A stretch of 64,000 nt of DNA from CAZEAP01 sp964510315 (GTDB lineage Bacteria; Planctomycetota; Brocadiia; SM23-32), in contig CAZEAP010000020.1 in the NCBI GenBank assembly GCA_964510315.1, forward strand, positions 1 to 64,000. The letters run 5' to 3'. Below, piece by piece: positions 8,148 to 17,371 of the stretch (position 1 is its first letter; each line of letters opens with the position of its first letter). Under the pieces are notes generated by a model that made no database searches, had not been told where the DNA came from, and worked only from the letters and a program-made list of their open reading frames with translations. The position numbers were made by a program, and so were the translations under genes.

Positions 8148-9296
8148 TCATTCGCCCGCCAGCGGCGCAATGGCCGAGATGATCTCGCCGTACATGTCCT
8201 CGACCGTGTGATCGAGGGCGAGGGAGCGGCAGCACTGCGAAGCCTCCGGCAGCCAGTCGGGGTCCATCGTCCGCTCGATCGCTTCGGCAAGCCCGTCGGC
8301 GTCCGCCGGGTCCTCCAGGCAGAAGCCGTGCCGGCCGGGGGTGAGCAGTTCGTGAGCGCCGTTGAAGACGGAGGTGACCACCGGCAGCCCGCAGGCCAGC
8401 GCCTCCAGCGTCACGTTGGCGCAGGGGTCGAAGAAGCTGGGGAGCGCCAGCACGTCCGCCGCGCCGTAGTAGGGCTCGGGCCCGATGCGGCCCACAAGGT
8501 GGAGCAATCCCGCCACGCCCCGGCGCTCCGCCAGGGAAACCGCGCGCCGCCTCTTACCCCTGCCGACCACGATCAGGTGGACCATCTGACCCCTGGCGGC
8601 CAGCACGCCCAGCGCCTCCAGCAGCGGAAACAGCCCTTTGCGCCGCCAGCCTGTCCCCACGAACACGAGGGTGTGGGCGTCGCCGGGGATGCCCAGCTCC
8701 CGTCGCACGCGCTCCCTGTGCTCGTCTCTGAGAGCGGGGCTGAAGCGCTCGGGATCGGTGCCGTTGTAGACGACCTCGATGCGGTCCTCGAGGTGCGGGT
8801 AATGGCGTTCCAGGTTGCGCCGGACCATCCGTGAGTTGGCGATCACCAGCCGCGGCCCTGGTTCGCGGTAAAGACGGTCGTCGATGTAGATGCGCAGCCG
8901 CTCCCGGATGCTCAGCGCGTAGATCGCCTGCTTGACTGCCCGGCGCAAGGGCGAGCGGAACGTCTTGCGGCGCTGCTTGACGTATTCCCGCTGGACACCG
9001 CCGCCGGGCCGGACCACGTCGGCGCCCCAGCACTTCTGGTCGCTGAAGGTGACGTCGGCCTCTTCCGAGGCAAGCGCTTTTCGCGAGGCGCGCGCCAGCA
9101 GGAGGTCCCGCAACGTTCGCGGCGCCGGTGGAACCGGAAGGCGAACCGTCTTTACGTGCTCCCTCCGGCTGCTGAACTCGGCGGCGAGGACCCTTACCTG
9201 GTGACCTTCCCGCAGCAGGGAGCGGGCGAAGTTGCGAAGGAACTTCTCGGCACCTCCGCCTTCGCCGTATTGCTTGCAGCAGATGGTTATCCGCAT
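8148..9296 (-). CDS. GT4 glycosyltransferase, WaaG-like
   Basis: A 382-residue, two-Rossmann-domain glycosyltransferase of family GT4, probably adding a sugar to a lipid-linked or surface glycan at the inner face of the membrane. The N-terminal domain opens with ITICCKQYGEGGGAEKFLR, the acceptor-side glycine loop. The middle has VRPGGGVQREY and VYNGTDPERFSP, and the C-terminal donor domain has LVFVGTGWRRKG and the ExxxCGLPVV-type motif in LEALACGLPVVTS. These resemble LPS core transferases of the WaaG group. It converges on galK with seven bases between the stop codons. The exact sugar cannot be told from sequence. Confidence 0.88.
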   Translation of the reverse strand: MRITICCKQYGEGGGAEKFLRNFARSLLREGHQVRVLAAEFSSRREHVKTVRLPVPPAPRTLRDLLLARASRKALASEEADVTFSDQKCWGADVVRPGGGVQREYVKQRRKTFRSPLRRAVKQAIYALSIRERLRIYIDDRLYREPGPRLVIANSRMVRRNLERHYPHLEDRIEVVYNGTDPERFSPALRDEHRERVRRELGIPGDAHTLVFVGTGWRRKGLFPLLEALGVLAARGQMVHLIVVGRGKRRRAVSLAERRGVAGLLHLVGRIGPEPYYGAADVLALPSFFDPCANVTLEALACGLPVVTSVFNGAHELLTPGRHGFCLEDPADADGLAEAIERTMDPDWLPEASQCCRSLALDHTVEDMYGEIISAIAPLAGE

Positions 9297-9394
9297 GATC
9301 CCTCGGATGCGCTCAAGGGGCAGGATGGCCGTGCGCCCACAATATCGCGCATCCCGGCCTCCTCTTGCAAGCGAGCCCCGGGCGCCGCCTGCGG

Positions 9395-9423
9395 TTGAAA
9401 AAGGGCGCCCCGCGCCATATAGT
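9395..9423 (+). promoter_or_regulatory. Sigma70-type promoter of the cupin lipoprotein gene
   Basis: TTGAAA (9395-9400), a 17-base spacer and TATAGT (9418-9423), 50 bases before the chosen ATG at 9473. Confidence 0.7.
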
Positions 9424-9472
9424 CAGACCTGCGTCAGGGAACCAATCCTCGACCCGGTGGAGAAACACTTTC

Positions 9473-9958
9473 ATGACCGATCGGCGTGGCGTAGCTTTGC
9501 TGGGATGTGTGTTGATGGCCTGCGTGGTGAGCTTCGGTTGCCTGAGCGACCGGCAGGAGGCCGTGCTGAACCGGCAGCCGGGGAACCCTCCCTTCAAGCC
9601 GCAGCGTCTGGCAGCGCTGGGCGAGGGGGAGACTCACAGCTTCGGCGAATACGACCGCGGCTTCTCTCAGAACGTCTGCGTCCTGCAGCTCGCCCCCACC
9701 GCCGCCCTGAAGACGCGCTACCACGCCGAGCACGACCTGGTGCTGGTGGTCGTCGCCGGACGCGCCATCGTCACCGTCGAGGGGACCCGGCGGGTTGTGC
9801 AGCCGGGCTCGGCCGTCATCCTCCCCCGCTACACGGCCTATTCGGTCACCCCGAAGGGACCGCCCGAAGGGGAGGCGGAAGCGGAGCCGGAGGAATTCGT
9901 CGCGCTCATGGTCTATTCCCCGCCCTTCGAGGGCGAGGACGTGGTCGTCGAACAGTAG
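9473..9958 (+). CDS. Cupin-domain lipoprotein
   Basis: A 161-residue exported protein. Residues 1-23 form a lipoprotein signal (MTDRRGVALLGCVLM ... VVSFGC), so it should be anchored to a membrane by Cys. Residues about 70-155 form a single cupin barrel, with HAEHDLVLVVVAGRAIVTVEG and a second half QPGSAVILPRYTAYSV. The start at 9473 is chosen because a promoter and GGTGGAG sit directly upstream and the signal peptide begins there; a longer in-frame version would place the signal inside the protein. It converges on the GH116 gene with six bases between stops. Ligand and role are unknown. Confidence 0.8.
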   Translation: MTDRRGVALLGCVLMACVVSFGCLSDRQEAVLNRQPGNPPFKPQRLAALGEGETHSFGEYDRGFSQNVCVLQLAPTAALKTRYHAEHDLVLVVVAGRAIVTVEGTRRVVQPGSAVILPRYTAYSVTPKGPPEGEAEAEPEEFVALMVYSPPFEGEDVVVEQ

Positions 9959-9964
9959 CCTCTG

Positions 9965-12553
9965 TCAGGATTCCAGCCGCACCCTGAGCTTCTCCCCCTC
10001 ACCGACGGGCACCGGACCGTCGAACTCCACCTGCGTCCATTCGCCCTCGACCCCGACGGCGCAGGGGATGGTCTGGCCGCCCAGGCTCGCGGCGGCTCCG
10101 CCCGTGTGCTCCGGCAGGTCCAACTGGAGCGTCCGCAGTTCGAGCCCGCCGTGCAGCACGCAGAGGGTCACCTCGGCCGCCGGCCCCTGGATCTTCTGTG
10201 AGAACGTTCCCCAGGCCGGGTCGTTGGACCAGAACACGCGGAAGTCTTCCCGCCGAACCCTGGGCGCGAACCGCATCAGCCCCTCGGCGACGCTGCAGAA
10301 ATAGCCGCTCAGGGCGAGTATCAGGCCCCAGCTCGACATGGCCCGCGCGTAGTGGCTGCCGCACTCCGGCTCGTCCCACGGATTCCGCTTGCGCCCGTCG
10401 TGGCGGTCGCGGGCGGCCTTCACTATGGCCAGTCCCTCCTCCACGCAGCCCTCGGTTATCAGGTGGGAGGCCACCTGGTATTCGATGCCCGTCCATACCT
10501 CGTCGCAGTAGCGGGTGGGGATCAGCGGCCGGTCGCCCCGCGGCCAGGATGCCATCAGCAGCCCGGCCTCCCCGTCGAGGGCGTAGATGCGCTGGGGATT
10601 GGCGTGGTCCGACAGGCTCGGCCGCCAGTTGTAACGGAAAACGCTCAGCAGCGCGCTCCGCACGTGGTCCGGCTCCAGCAGATACCCCAGGTCGCAGATG
10701 CCGGCCAGCCACTGCCCCAGCATCTGGTCCGACAGGCAGCCGCGCCCGAACTGCTGCGTATGCACCTTCTCCGGGTCGTACTTCTGGATGTAATACTCCC
10801 CGTTGAACAGCAGCTCGTCCATCTTCCGCGAGCCCTTCTCGTAGAGTTCACGGTAGCTGTCGGCCTGCTCGTCCTCGCCCAGCCGGCGGGCCATCTCCTC
10901 GGCCGCCCGGAGGGCGCCCAGGTAGAAGGCGCCGATCAGCGGGTTCGGCCCGTGCAACTCGATGTCGTAGGTGTTGTGCTGCTCGCCCTCGGGCACGCCG
11001 TCCCTGTCCACGTCCCACTGCTTCCAGGCGTAGGAGAGGGCCTTCTTGACCGCCGGCCACAGCTCGCGCAGCCACTGCTCGTCCCCGCAGATCAGCCAGT
11101 CGCGGTAGGTCTTCATCATTCCGCCGAGCTGACCGTCGGCGGCGGCGTGAAACTCCCAGTGGGAGGTGCCCGGCGGCAGCCCGATGCGGAAGCACATCCG
11201 CCCGTCCTCCTCCCGCAGGTTGTAGCGGTAGTCGGCGGTCCGCATCGAGCGTTCAAGCTCCGGGAACAGGAAGGGCAGGGCCTGCTGATAGTTCCACACG
11301 TGGGTGCAGGAGCCCGGACAGCAGCCGGCCGTCGGGGAGCAGCCCTCGAACCCGTAGAAAGTCCCGTCCTCCAGCCGCAGGCAGGTGGGGCTCTTCAGCG
11401 TGGAGGTCTGGGAACTCGCCGCGTCCAGGGCACACGCCGGCAGGCTGCTGCCGAACAGGGCGTCGTGGTAGGTGAGGGTCTGTTCCCGCAGGCGCTCCAG
11501 GTCCTCGTTCGCGTAGCAGACCACCTCCCAGGCGTCCTCGAAGCGGGTGGCGTAGTAGTTCTTCCAGCGCGGGAGTTCGGCCTCCTCCTCATCGCCCCAT
11601 CGGTGCCGGGCGAACTCGTAGTTGGGGAAGTGCCACGCGAGCAGGAAAGGTATCTGGACGGTGTCGCCGGGCCGAAGCTCCACGCGCGCCCCCAGCGCAC
11701 AGATTGCGGTCTCGCCGTCCTCGGTCGGCCCGGCCTGATCGGTGTCGTCGAATTCGCCCCGCCCGGCCACCGCATCCCAGAACCGGTGGCCCGTATCGAA
11801 CCCGGCGCCGCTGCCCAGGTTCCCCGTGTACGTGACCTCCGGCGCGCGGGTTGCCAGGACCATCGTGCCGTGGCGGGGGGAATCCGGCGGATACTTCTCC
11901 GAACTCAGCACCATGGCGTTCAGACCGTGGGATGAGCGGAACACGTTCCGGTTCCCGCCGAAGTCGGAGTTCTGCGCCCGCCCGGCACGGCGGTAGCCCA
12001 CCACGTTCTGCAGCGTCTGCACCAGCAGGGCCTTCACCGGCTGGCCGGAGGTGTTCTCCAGCCGGTAAGTCAGGACGGCCACCGGCAGGCCGGAATCCTC
12101 GGCGTTCCCCGGTATGAACGGATTGAACGCCTCCAGGCTCACCTTCAGCGGCACGTCCTCGTCCCGGAAATCCAGCCAGGCGAACGGATATTCCCCGCGG
12201 AACGTTCCCGCGGCCAGGTGGGGGAAGCCCTCCCCGTTGGCCCGCGCCGACCCGTGGCTGCTGGAGTAGGGCGGCAGGGGAGGCGACTCGGCCACCTTCA
12301 CCACCGGTTCGGCGCCCTCGGCCTCGGCGCGGAGCGTGGCGAAGGTGAACTCCGGCCGGTAGCCGCGGTTCGGACGGTTGAAAATCTCCCAGTCCCGCAG
12401 TTGGCCGCGCCCGCCCAGGGAGACGCAGCCCGTGCCGATGCCGCCCAGCGGGAAGGCGATCTCCCGGAGCGCCTCGCCGGTGAAGGTGCGTTGCGGGCCG
12501 GTGGAGAACAACTCCGAGCGGTCGCAGGGTATCTCGCGTTCAGGTGTGCTCAT
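9965..12553 (-). CDS. GH116-type beta-glucosidase/glucosylceramidase-like protein
   Basis: An 862-residue enzyme of the GBA2-like family (GH116, older name DUF608). The N-terminal beta domain has REIAFPLGGIGTGCVSLGG and QLRDWEIFNRP. The C-terminal (alpha/alpha)6 barrel has HVWNYQQALPFLFPELERSM, DVDRDGVPEGEQHNTYD and CLSDQMLGQW; in human GBA2 the acid/base Asp sits in the equivalent DQ-GQW motif. The family hydrolyses beta-linked glucose or xylose from glycolipids or glycosides. No signal peptide is seen, so it is probably cytoplasmic. ATG at 12553 is chosen because GGAGG lies eight bases upstream; an upstream GTG at 12562 is possible. The exact substrate cannot be set from sequence. Confidence 0.9.
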   Translation of the reverse strand: MSTPEREIPCDRSELFSTGPQRTFTGEALREIAFPLGGIGTGCVSLGGRGQLRDWEIFNRPNRGYRPEFTFATLRAEAEGAEPVVKVAESPPLPPYSSSHGSARANGEGFPHLAAGTFRGEYPFAWLDFRDEDVPLKVSLEAFNPFIPGNAEDSGLPVAVLTYRLENTSGQPVKALLVQTLQNVVGYRRAGRAQNSDFGGNRNVFRSSHGLNAMVLSSEKYPPDSPRHGTMVLATRAPEVTYTGNLGSGAGFDTGHRFWDAVAGRGEFDDTDQAGPTEDGETAICALGARVELRPGDTVQIPFLLAWHFPNYEFARHRWGDEEEAELPRWKNYYATRFEDAWEVVCYANEDLERLREQTLTYHDALFGSSLPACALDAASSQTSTLKSPTCLRLEDGTFYGFEGCSPTAGCCPGSCTHVWNYQQALPFLFPELERSMRTADYRYNLREEDGRMCFRIGLPPGTSHWEFHAAADGQLGGMMKTYRDWLICGDEQWLRELWPAVKKALSYAWKQWDVDRDGVPEGEQHNTYDIELHGPNPLIGAFYLGALRAAEEMARRLGEDEQADSYRELYEKGSRKMDELLFNGEYYIQKYDPEKVHTQQFGRGCLSDQMLGQWLAGICDLGYLLEPDHVRSALLSVFRYNWRPSLSDHANPQRIYALDGEAGLLMASWPRGDRPLIPTRYCDEVWTGIEYQVASHLITEGCVEEGLAIVKAARDRHDGRKRNPWDEPECGSHYARAMSSWGLILALSGYFCSVAEGLMRFAPRVRREDFRVFWSNDPAWGTFSQKIQGPAAEVTLCVLHGGLELRTLQLDLPEHTGGAAASLGGQTIPCAVGVEGEWTQVEFDGPVPVGEGEKLRVRLES

Positions 12554-12602
12554 GCTGCGCACCTCCGAGGGAAGCTCCAGGTAGTGCCCGAATCTCCAGG
12601 TG

Positions 12603-12630
12603 AACTTAACCGGTGCCGCCCCAAAATCAA
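12603..12630 (-). promoter_or_regulatory. Probable promoter of the GH116 gene
   Basis: On the minus strand, TTGATT (12630-12625), a 16-base spacer and TAAGTT (12608-12603), about 50 bases before the start codon. The match at -10 is moderate. Confidence 0.45.
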
Positions 12631-12718
12631 AGGGAATGCGCAGATGGCTCCTCGGTCGAGGCGAACCGAACCCGTCCGCTCCCCGGCTCCCTTCCCCGCT
12701 CTTCCCGCGAGGGGCTGC

Positions 12719-12747
12719 TTGCAGATGCGGCGCCCGTTTGCTATCCT
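12719..12747 (+). promoter_or_regulatory. Sigma70-type promoter of lepA
   Basis: TTGCAG (12719-12724), a 17-base spacer and TATCCT (12742-12747), about 90 bases before the lepA ATG. Confidence 0.6.
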
Positions 12748-12838
12748 CAAATCTGTCGGGCGTGCGGCGGCTTGTTCACCCCGTTGAGGCAACGCCTTTT
12801 CTCCGCCTGCTTCCTGTTCGTCGACTTTGTTGCCCCTG

Positions 12839-14638
12839 ATGATCGACAGAATCCGAAACTTCTGCATAATAGCGCACATCGACCACGGCAAGTCCACCCT
12901 GGCCGACCGCTTCCTCCAGATCACCAGCGCCGTGCCGGAGCGGGAGTTCCACGAGCTGATGCTGGACGACATGGAACTGGAGCAGGAGAGGGGCATTACC
13001 ATAAAGGCGAGCTGCGTGAGCATGTTCCACGAAGTGGACGGAGTGGAATACCAGCTCAACCTGATCGACACGCCGGGGCACGTGGATTTCAGCTACGAGG
13101 TCTCCCGAAGCCTGAAGGCCTGCGAAGGGGCCATCCTGCTGGTCGATGCCAACCAGGGGGTGGAGGCTCAAACGGTCGCAAACCTCCACCTGGCCCGCGA
13201 GGAGGGACTGACCATCATCCCCGCCGTCACCAAGATCGACCTTCCCGACTCCCGCCCCATCGAGACGATGGCCGAGATGGAGCAGAGCTTCGGGATCGAC
13301 CCCGACCGCATACTGGCCGTCAGCGGGAAGAGCGGCCGGGGCGCCGAAGACCTGCTTGAGGCCGTTCTGGAGCGCGTGCCGCCGCCGACCGGCGACCCCG
13401 AAGCCCCTCTGCGCGCCCTGGTGTTCGATTCGTTCTACGACGAATACCAGGGCGTCGTCGTGCTGGTGCGGGTCGTGGACGGAGAAGTGCGGCAGGGCCA
13501 ACGGATAAAGATGCTGGGGAGCGGGCAGTCCTACGAGGTCAGTCGGCTGGGCACGTTCCGTCCCGGCCTCACTGCGGGGGAGCTGTTGCAGACCGGTCAG
13601 GTGGGCTACGTGATGGCCGGCATAAAGGACATACGGGAGGTCCGGGTGGGGGACACCGTGACTCTGGCCGAGCGCCCGGCGCAGCAGCCCCTCGGCGGCT
13701 ACAAGGAGCCCAAGCCGATGGTTTTCTGCGGCCTCTTCCCGGAGAACAACGACGACCTGCCCGCCCTCCGCACGTCGCTGGAGAAGCTGTCGCTGAACGA
13801 CTCCTCGTTCGTCTACGAGGGGGAGACTTCCGACGCACTGGGTTTTGGATTTCGCTGCGGATTCCTCGGCCTCCTGCACATGGACATCGTCAAGGAGCGA
13901 CTCGAACGGGAGAACGACGTCCCCATCATCCAGACCGCCCCCAACGTTACCTACGAGGTGCTGACGAGCGACGGGGACGTGCTCCGACTGGACAACCCCG
14001 CACGGATGCCGCCCCCGGGGGAGTTGGAGGAGATCCGGGAGCCATGGGTGAGGATGAACATCATCTTGCCGACGGACTACATCGGGAACGTGATGAAGCT
14101 GGCCGAGCACCGCCGAGGCCGCCACGTGAAAAGTGAGTTCTTCAGCGACCAGCGCGCCATCATCGTCTACGAGATGCCCCTGGCCGAGGTGGTGTACGAT
14201 TTCTTCGACCGGCTGAAGTCCCTTACCAGGGGCTACGGAACCATGGACTACGAGCTGCTGGGCTACCGGGCCAGCGACCTCGTCCGGGTAGAGGTGCTGG
14301 TAAACGGCAGGCCCGTGGACGCCCTCTCGGTGATCTGTCACCGCGACCAGGCCGAGAGACGCGGACGCCACATCGTGGAACTTCTGCGCGAACACATCGA
14401 GCGCCACCTCTTCCCGGTCCCCCTCCAGGCGGCAATCGGCGGGAGGGTGATCGCCCGGGAGACCATCCGGCCGCTCCGTAAAGACGTGACCGCCAAGTGC
14501 TACGGCGGGGACGTCACCCGCAAGCGGAAGTTGCGGGAGAAGCAGAAGGACGGCAAAAAAAGAATGAAATCCGTCGGCAGCGTATTCATACCCCAGGAGG
14601 CATTTCTGGCCGTTCTGGAGGACGAGGGTGCTCTGTAG
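12839..14638 (+). CDS. lepA: Elongation factor 4 (LepA)
   Basis: Ribosome-associated GTPase that acts on stalled or misassembled translation complexes. The 599-residue protein shows the G1 motif AHIDHGKSTLADR, the switch II motif DTPGHVDFSYEV and TKIDLPD, then EF-G-like domains and the LepA-specific C-terminus (KCYGGDVTRKRKLREKQK, GSVFIPQEAFLAVL). I take ATG 12839 (MIDRIRNFCIIAHID), the normal family start; a TTG four codons upstream also stays in frame. No clear ribosome binding site precedes either, which is unusual in this window. It is followed by lepB after 147 bases, with an inverted repeat covering the lepA stop. Confidence 0.96.
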   Translation: MIDRIRNFCIIAHIDHGKSTLADRFLQITSAVPEREFHELMLDDMELEQERGITIKASCVSMFHEVDGVEYQLNLIDTPGHVDFSYEVSRSLKACEGAILLVDANQGVEAQTVANLHLAREEGLTIIPAVTKIDLPDSRPIETMAEMEQSFGIDPDRILAVSGKSGRGAEDLLEAVLERVPPPTGDPEAPLRALVFDSFYDEYQGVVVLVRVVDGEVRQGQRIKMLGSGQSYEVSRLGTFRPGLTAGELLQTGQVGYVMAGIKDIREVRVGDTVTLAERPAQQPLGGYKEPKPMVFCGLFPENNDDLPALRTSLEKLSLNDSSFVYEGETSDALGFGFRCGFLGLLHMDIVKERLERENDVPIIQTAPNVTYEVLTSDGDVLRLDNPARMPPPGELEEIREPWVRMNIILPTDYIGNVMKLAEHRRGRHVKSEFFSDQRAIIVYEMPLAEVVYDFFDRLKSLTRGYGTMDYELLGYRASDLVRVEVLVNGRPVDALSVICHRDQAERRGRHIVELLREHIERHLFPVPLQAAIGGRVIARETIRPLRKDVTAKCYGGDVTRKRKLREKQKDGKKRMKSVGSVFIPQEAFLAVLEDEGAL

Positions 14639-14746
14639 AAATGATGTGCGATCCGCCGGAGAACCGCTCCCGATGTCATTCTGCTATGAGGCCGTCTTTC
14701 AAGCGCCGGGCCGATTTGAGTGCCGATGAATGCTTTCTACAGAGCA
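14629..14746 (+). repeat. 13-base perfect inverted repeat across the lepA stop and the lepA-lepB gap
   Basis: TGCTCTGTAGAAA at 14629-14641, which contains the lepA stop codon, is exactly complementary to TTTCTACAGAGCA at 14734-14746. The arms are 92 bases apart and the second ends 39 bases before the lepB start. In mRNA they could close a large loop holding the intergenic region. No T-run follows, so this is not a simple terminator. Confidence 0.6.
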
Positions 14747-14785
14747 GGATGAGGGCTGAGAATCCGAAAGCCCGGAGGAGTTGCC

Positions 14786-16357
14786 GTGGCTGAGAAAAAA
14801 CGCCGAGACCAGGCCGAGGACAGCGCCTTTCGCTCCGGGCCGCCCCGAGAGCGGACGCCGCTTCGGAATAACCTGGAGTCCATCGCACTGGCCTTCCTGC
14901 TGGTGCTTTGCGTGCGGCAGATGGTCGCGGAGGCCTTCCGCATCCGCCATGGGAGTATGGCGCCCACCCTGATCGGCGACCACAGGGAGGTGCGCTGTCC
15001 GAATTGCGGCTGGGTCTTCTACGTCGGCAAGCACAACGCCGGGAGGCGGGGGGAGGTGGAGTGCCCGAACTGCCGGTACCGCTGGGCGGGGGTGTCCCGC
15101 TACGACCGACAGGGCAGGCCGCTGCGATTCCGCCGCCCGGAGTGGTTGTGGAACACCGCCGTGAGGGCGGACGGAACTGTGATAAAGGGAACAAAGGCGG
15201 CCAATCGGGTCCAGCGCGGAGCCGCCCGCCTGTTTGTCAACAAGTTCATCTACCGGCTCCGCAAGCCCCGCCGCTGGGAGGTCGCCGTTTTCCTGTATCC
15301 GGGCTACGACGCCCGGTGCCTGGACTGCGACTGGCGGGGGACCGTGGAGGCCCCGGAAGATGCTCGCTGCCCGGACTGCGGCTCCCGCAGGCTGGAAATC
15401 ACCGGGAAGAACTTCATCAAGCGCATCATCGGCCTTCCAGGCGAAGAAGTGCAGCTCAAAGAGGGAGACGTGTATATCAACGGCTCTATCGCCCCAAAAC
15501 CCCCGGGGGTGCAGGAGTCCTACTGGTTCCACGTTTTCGACTCCCGGTTCATGCCCGACAAGGAAGTGGTCAGGATCTGGGATATGCCGGACGGCGGGGA
15601 GGCCCAATGCCGGCCCGGCGGAGATTTGCGGCTGAAGGCGCTCGGTTCGGCCGAACCGGTGATGGTCGGCTTCGCCCCGCCCATCAAGGACCTCTATGCC
15701 TACGATGGCCCGGCGACCGCGACGGGGCTGCCCGCCCCGTATGCGGCCGGTCGGCACACGGTGGGGGACTGCCGGATACGGACGAAGGTGCGGGTGGAGC
15801 GGTGTGATCCGGAGGGAGGAGCCGTGTTGCTGGAGATCCGGGACGCCGGCCACCGCTTTCTCTACGCGGTTCCGGCCGGGCGCCCGGGGCCTGCGCTGCT
15901 TTTGGACGGCGAGCTGCGGATGGAAAGTCCCGACCGGCGGGTCCTGCAATGCGGAGAGCAGCGCCGCCTCAGCCTGGAGAACTATGATGGAAGGCTGGTG
16001 TGCAGGCTCGACGGCGAAGAGGTCCTCCGCCACACGTGGGGTCCCGGGGAAGGAGGACCGCGGGGGATACGCTTCGGCGCCCGGGGAGCGCGGGTCACCT
16101 GGGAGCAGGTAGTCATCGAACGGGACATCTATTACCTGAACCGTGCTTCCGCCGGACTCCACCCCCCGGCCTACCAACTCGGGGCGGACGAGTATTTCGT
16201 CCTGGGCGACAACAGCCCCGCCAGCAGTGACAGCCGAAGCTGGTCGGAGCCCGGCATCCCGGAGGACAATCTCATCGGCCGGGCGTTCTTTGTTTTCTGG
16301 CCGGTGCACTACATGAAGTGGCTGCCTGTGGGCGCCCCGGAGAGGTCTCCCGGATAG
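14786..16357 (+). CDS. lepB: Enlarged signal peptidase I
   Basis: Cleaves signal peptides from exported proteins at the outer face of the cytoplasmic membrane. Residues about 31-46 are the membrane anchor. The catalytic Ser is S57 in FRIRHGSMAPT, the catalytic Lys is K212 in NFIKRIIGLPGE, and the GDNSPASSDSR box is near residue 475. At 523 residues it is about twice the usual size. Two zinc ribbons (C71/C74/C93/C96 and C178/C181/C195/C198) lie between Ser and Lys, and a beta-rich insert (about 240-450) with a jelly-roll or LamG-like look separates Lys from the GDNS box. Enlarged enzymes of this type are known in Planctomycetota. GTG start with GGAGGAG upstream. Confidence 0.9.
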   Translation: MAEKKRRDQAEDSAFRSGPPRERTPLRNNLESIALAFLLVLCVRQMVAEAFRIRHGSMAPTLIGDHREVRCPNCGWVFYVGKHNAGRRGEVECPNCRYRWAGVSRYDRQGRPLRFRRPEWLWNTAVRADGTVIKGTKAANRVQRGAARLFVNKFIYRLRKPRRWEVAVFLYPGYDARCLDCDWRGTVEAPEDARCPDCGSRRLEITGKNFIKRIIGLPGEEVQLKEGDVYINGSIAPKPPGVQESYWFHVFDSRFMPDKEVVRIWDMPDGGEAQCRPGGDLRLKALGSAEPVMVGFAPPIKDLYAYDGPATATGLPAPYAAGRHTVGDCRIRTKVRVERCDPEGGAVLLEIRDAGHRFLYAVPAGRPGPALLLDGELRMESPDRRVLQCGEQRRLSLENYDGRLVCRLDGEEVLRHTWGPGEGGPRGIRFGARGARVTWEQVVIERDIYYLNRASAGLHPPAYQLGADEYFVLGDNSPASSDSRSWSEPGIPEDNLIGRAFFVFWPVHYMKWLPVGAPERSPG

Positions 16358-16431
16358 GACAGAGCCGGGACGTGCGCGCCCGCGGAGCAGCGGCCTCAGC
16401 TTGCGGAGGGGGGGAATTGCAGCGGATTTGC

Positions 16432-16460
16432 TTGAAGGCGCCCGGCCCGTTCGATATCTT
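16432..16460 (+). promoter_or_regulatory. Probable promoter of the diguanylate cyclase gene
   Basis: TTGAAG (16432-16437), a 17-base spacer and TATCTT (16455-16460), just before the GAGGAGG ribosome binding site. Confidence 0.55.
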
Positions 16461-16485
16461 AGGATCACAGAGAGGAGGTGGAGGG

Positions 16486-17328
16486 ATGCCGCCTGGCCCG
16501 GACACACACTCCGTCGACGAGGCTCAGGGCGAACGGACCGAGCGCCGACTGCGGCGCATTTTCTGGTTCTCTTACTGCCTCACCGCTCTGGGCATAATCG
16601 TCATGCTGTTCTTTGCCCCGCACTGGCCCTCTCTGCCTTCCATCTTCCGCCACGCCTTCCCCGCCCTCCTCTTGTGGCTGCTGGTTGTGACCGGCTTCGG
16701 CTACTACTCTCAGACGCGGATGGCCGACCGCATGAGAGAGCTGATCCGTCAGCGCTCGTTCATCGACGAGGTGACGTCGGTATTCAACTATCGTTACCTG
16801 AACCTGCGCCTCGCCGAGGAAGCCGAGCGCACCAGGCGACACGGCGGGCTGACAGCGGTCATCTACCTGGACCTGGACGGGTTCAAACAAGTCAACGACA
16901 GCTACGGCCACCAGGTGGGCAACGTGGTGCTGGAACACCTGGCCACCACCATGCAGCAGCGGGTAAGGTCCTGCGACGTGCTGGGCCGGATCGGGGGCGA
17001 TGAGTTCCTTGCCATCCTGCCTCAGACGGACCGGCGGCAGGCCTACGTCCTGGCCGAAAGGCTCCGCGAGGCGGTGGAGAATTATGTCCTCGAAGTCGAG
17101 GACGATCAGGTCATAGACTGGGTGACCGTCAGCATCGGCGTAGCCGCCTACCCGGTCAATGGTGAGACCATAGACAATGTCATAACCGCCGCCGACAACG
17201 CCGTTTACGAAGGTAAGAAGCAGGGCGGAAACCGGGTCTCACTCTCCGACGAGTTCATCGCCTCGGATACGGCGGGGAAGGGCATTGTGGACCGTATTCG
17301 GGGGGCCGAAGAAGCTCTCCACGGATGA
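16486..17328 (+). CDS. Membrane GGDEF diguanylate cyclase
   Basis: Makes the second messenger cyclic di-GMP from two GTP. The 280-residue protein has two membrane helices (about 26-44 and 55-73), a short linker helix, and a complete GGDEF domain from residue 90. The active motif is canonical (GRIGGDEFLAILP, residues 170-174), as is the metal site YLDLDGF, and the inhibitory RxxD site is present as RSCD five residues upstream (161-164), so product inhibition is expected. There is no sensor domain beyond the membrane helices. ATG 16486 is preceded by GAGGAGG and its own promoter. Confidence 0.92.
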   Translation: MPPGPDTHSVDEAQGERTERRLRRIFWFSYCLTALGIIVMLFFAPHWPSLPSIFRHAFPALLLWLLVVTGFGYYSQTRMADRMRELIRQRSFIDEVTSVFNYRYLNLRLAEEAERTRRHGGLTAVIYLDLDGFKQVNDSYGHQVGNVVLEHLATTMQQRVRSCDVLGRIGGDEFLAILPQTDRRQAYVLAERLREAVENYVLEVEDDQVIDWVTVSIGVAAYPVNGETIDNVITAADNAVYEGKKQGGNRVSLSDEFIASDTAGKGIVDRIRGAEEALHG

Positions 17329-17371
17329 CTCCGGTGCCTGCGACCAACGCGCCTCTCAACACAGGGGTCCG

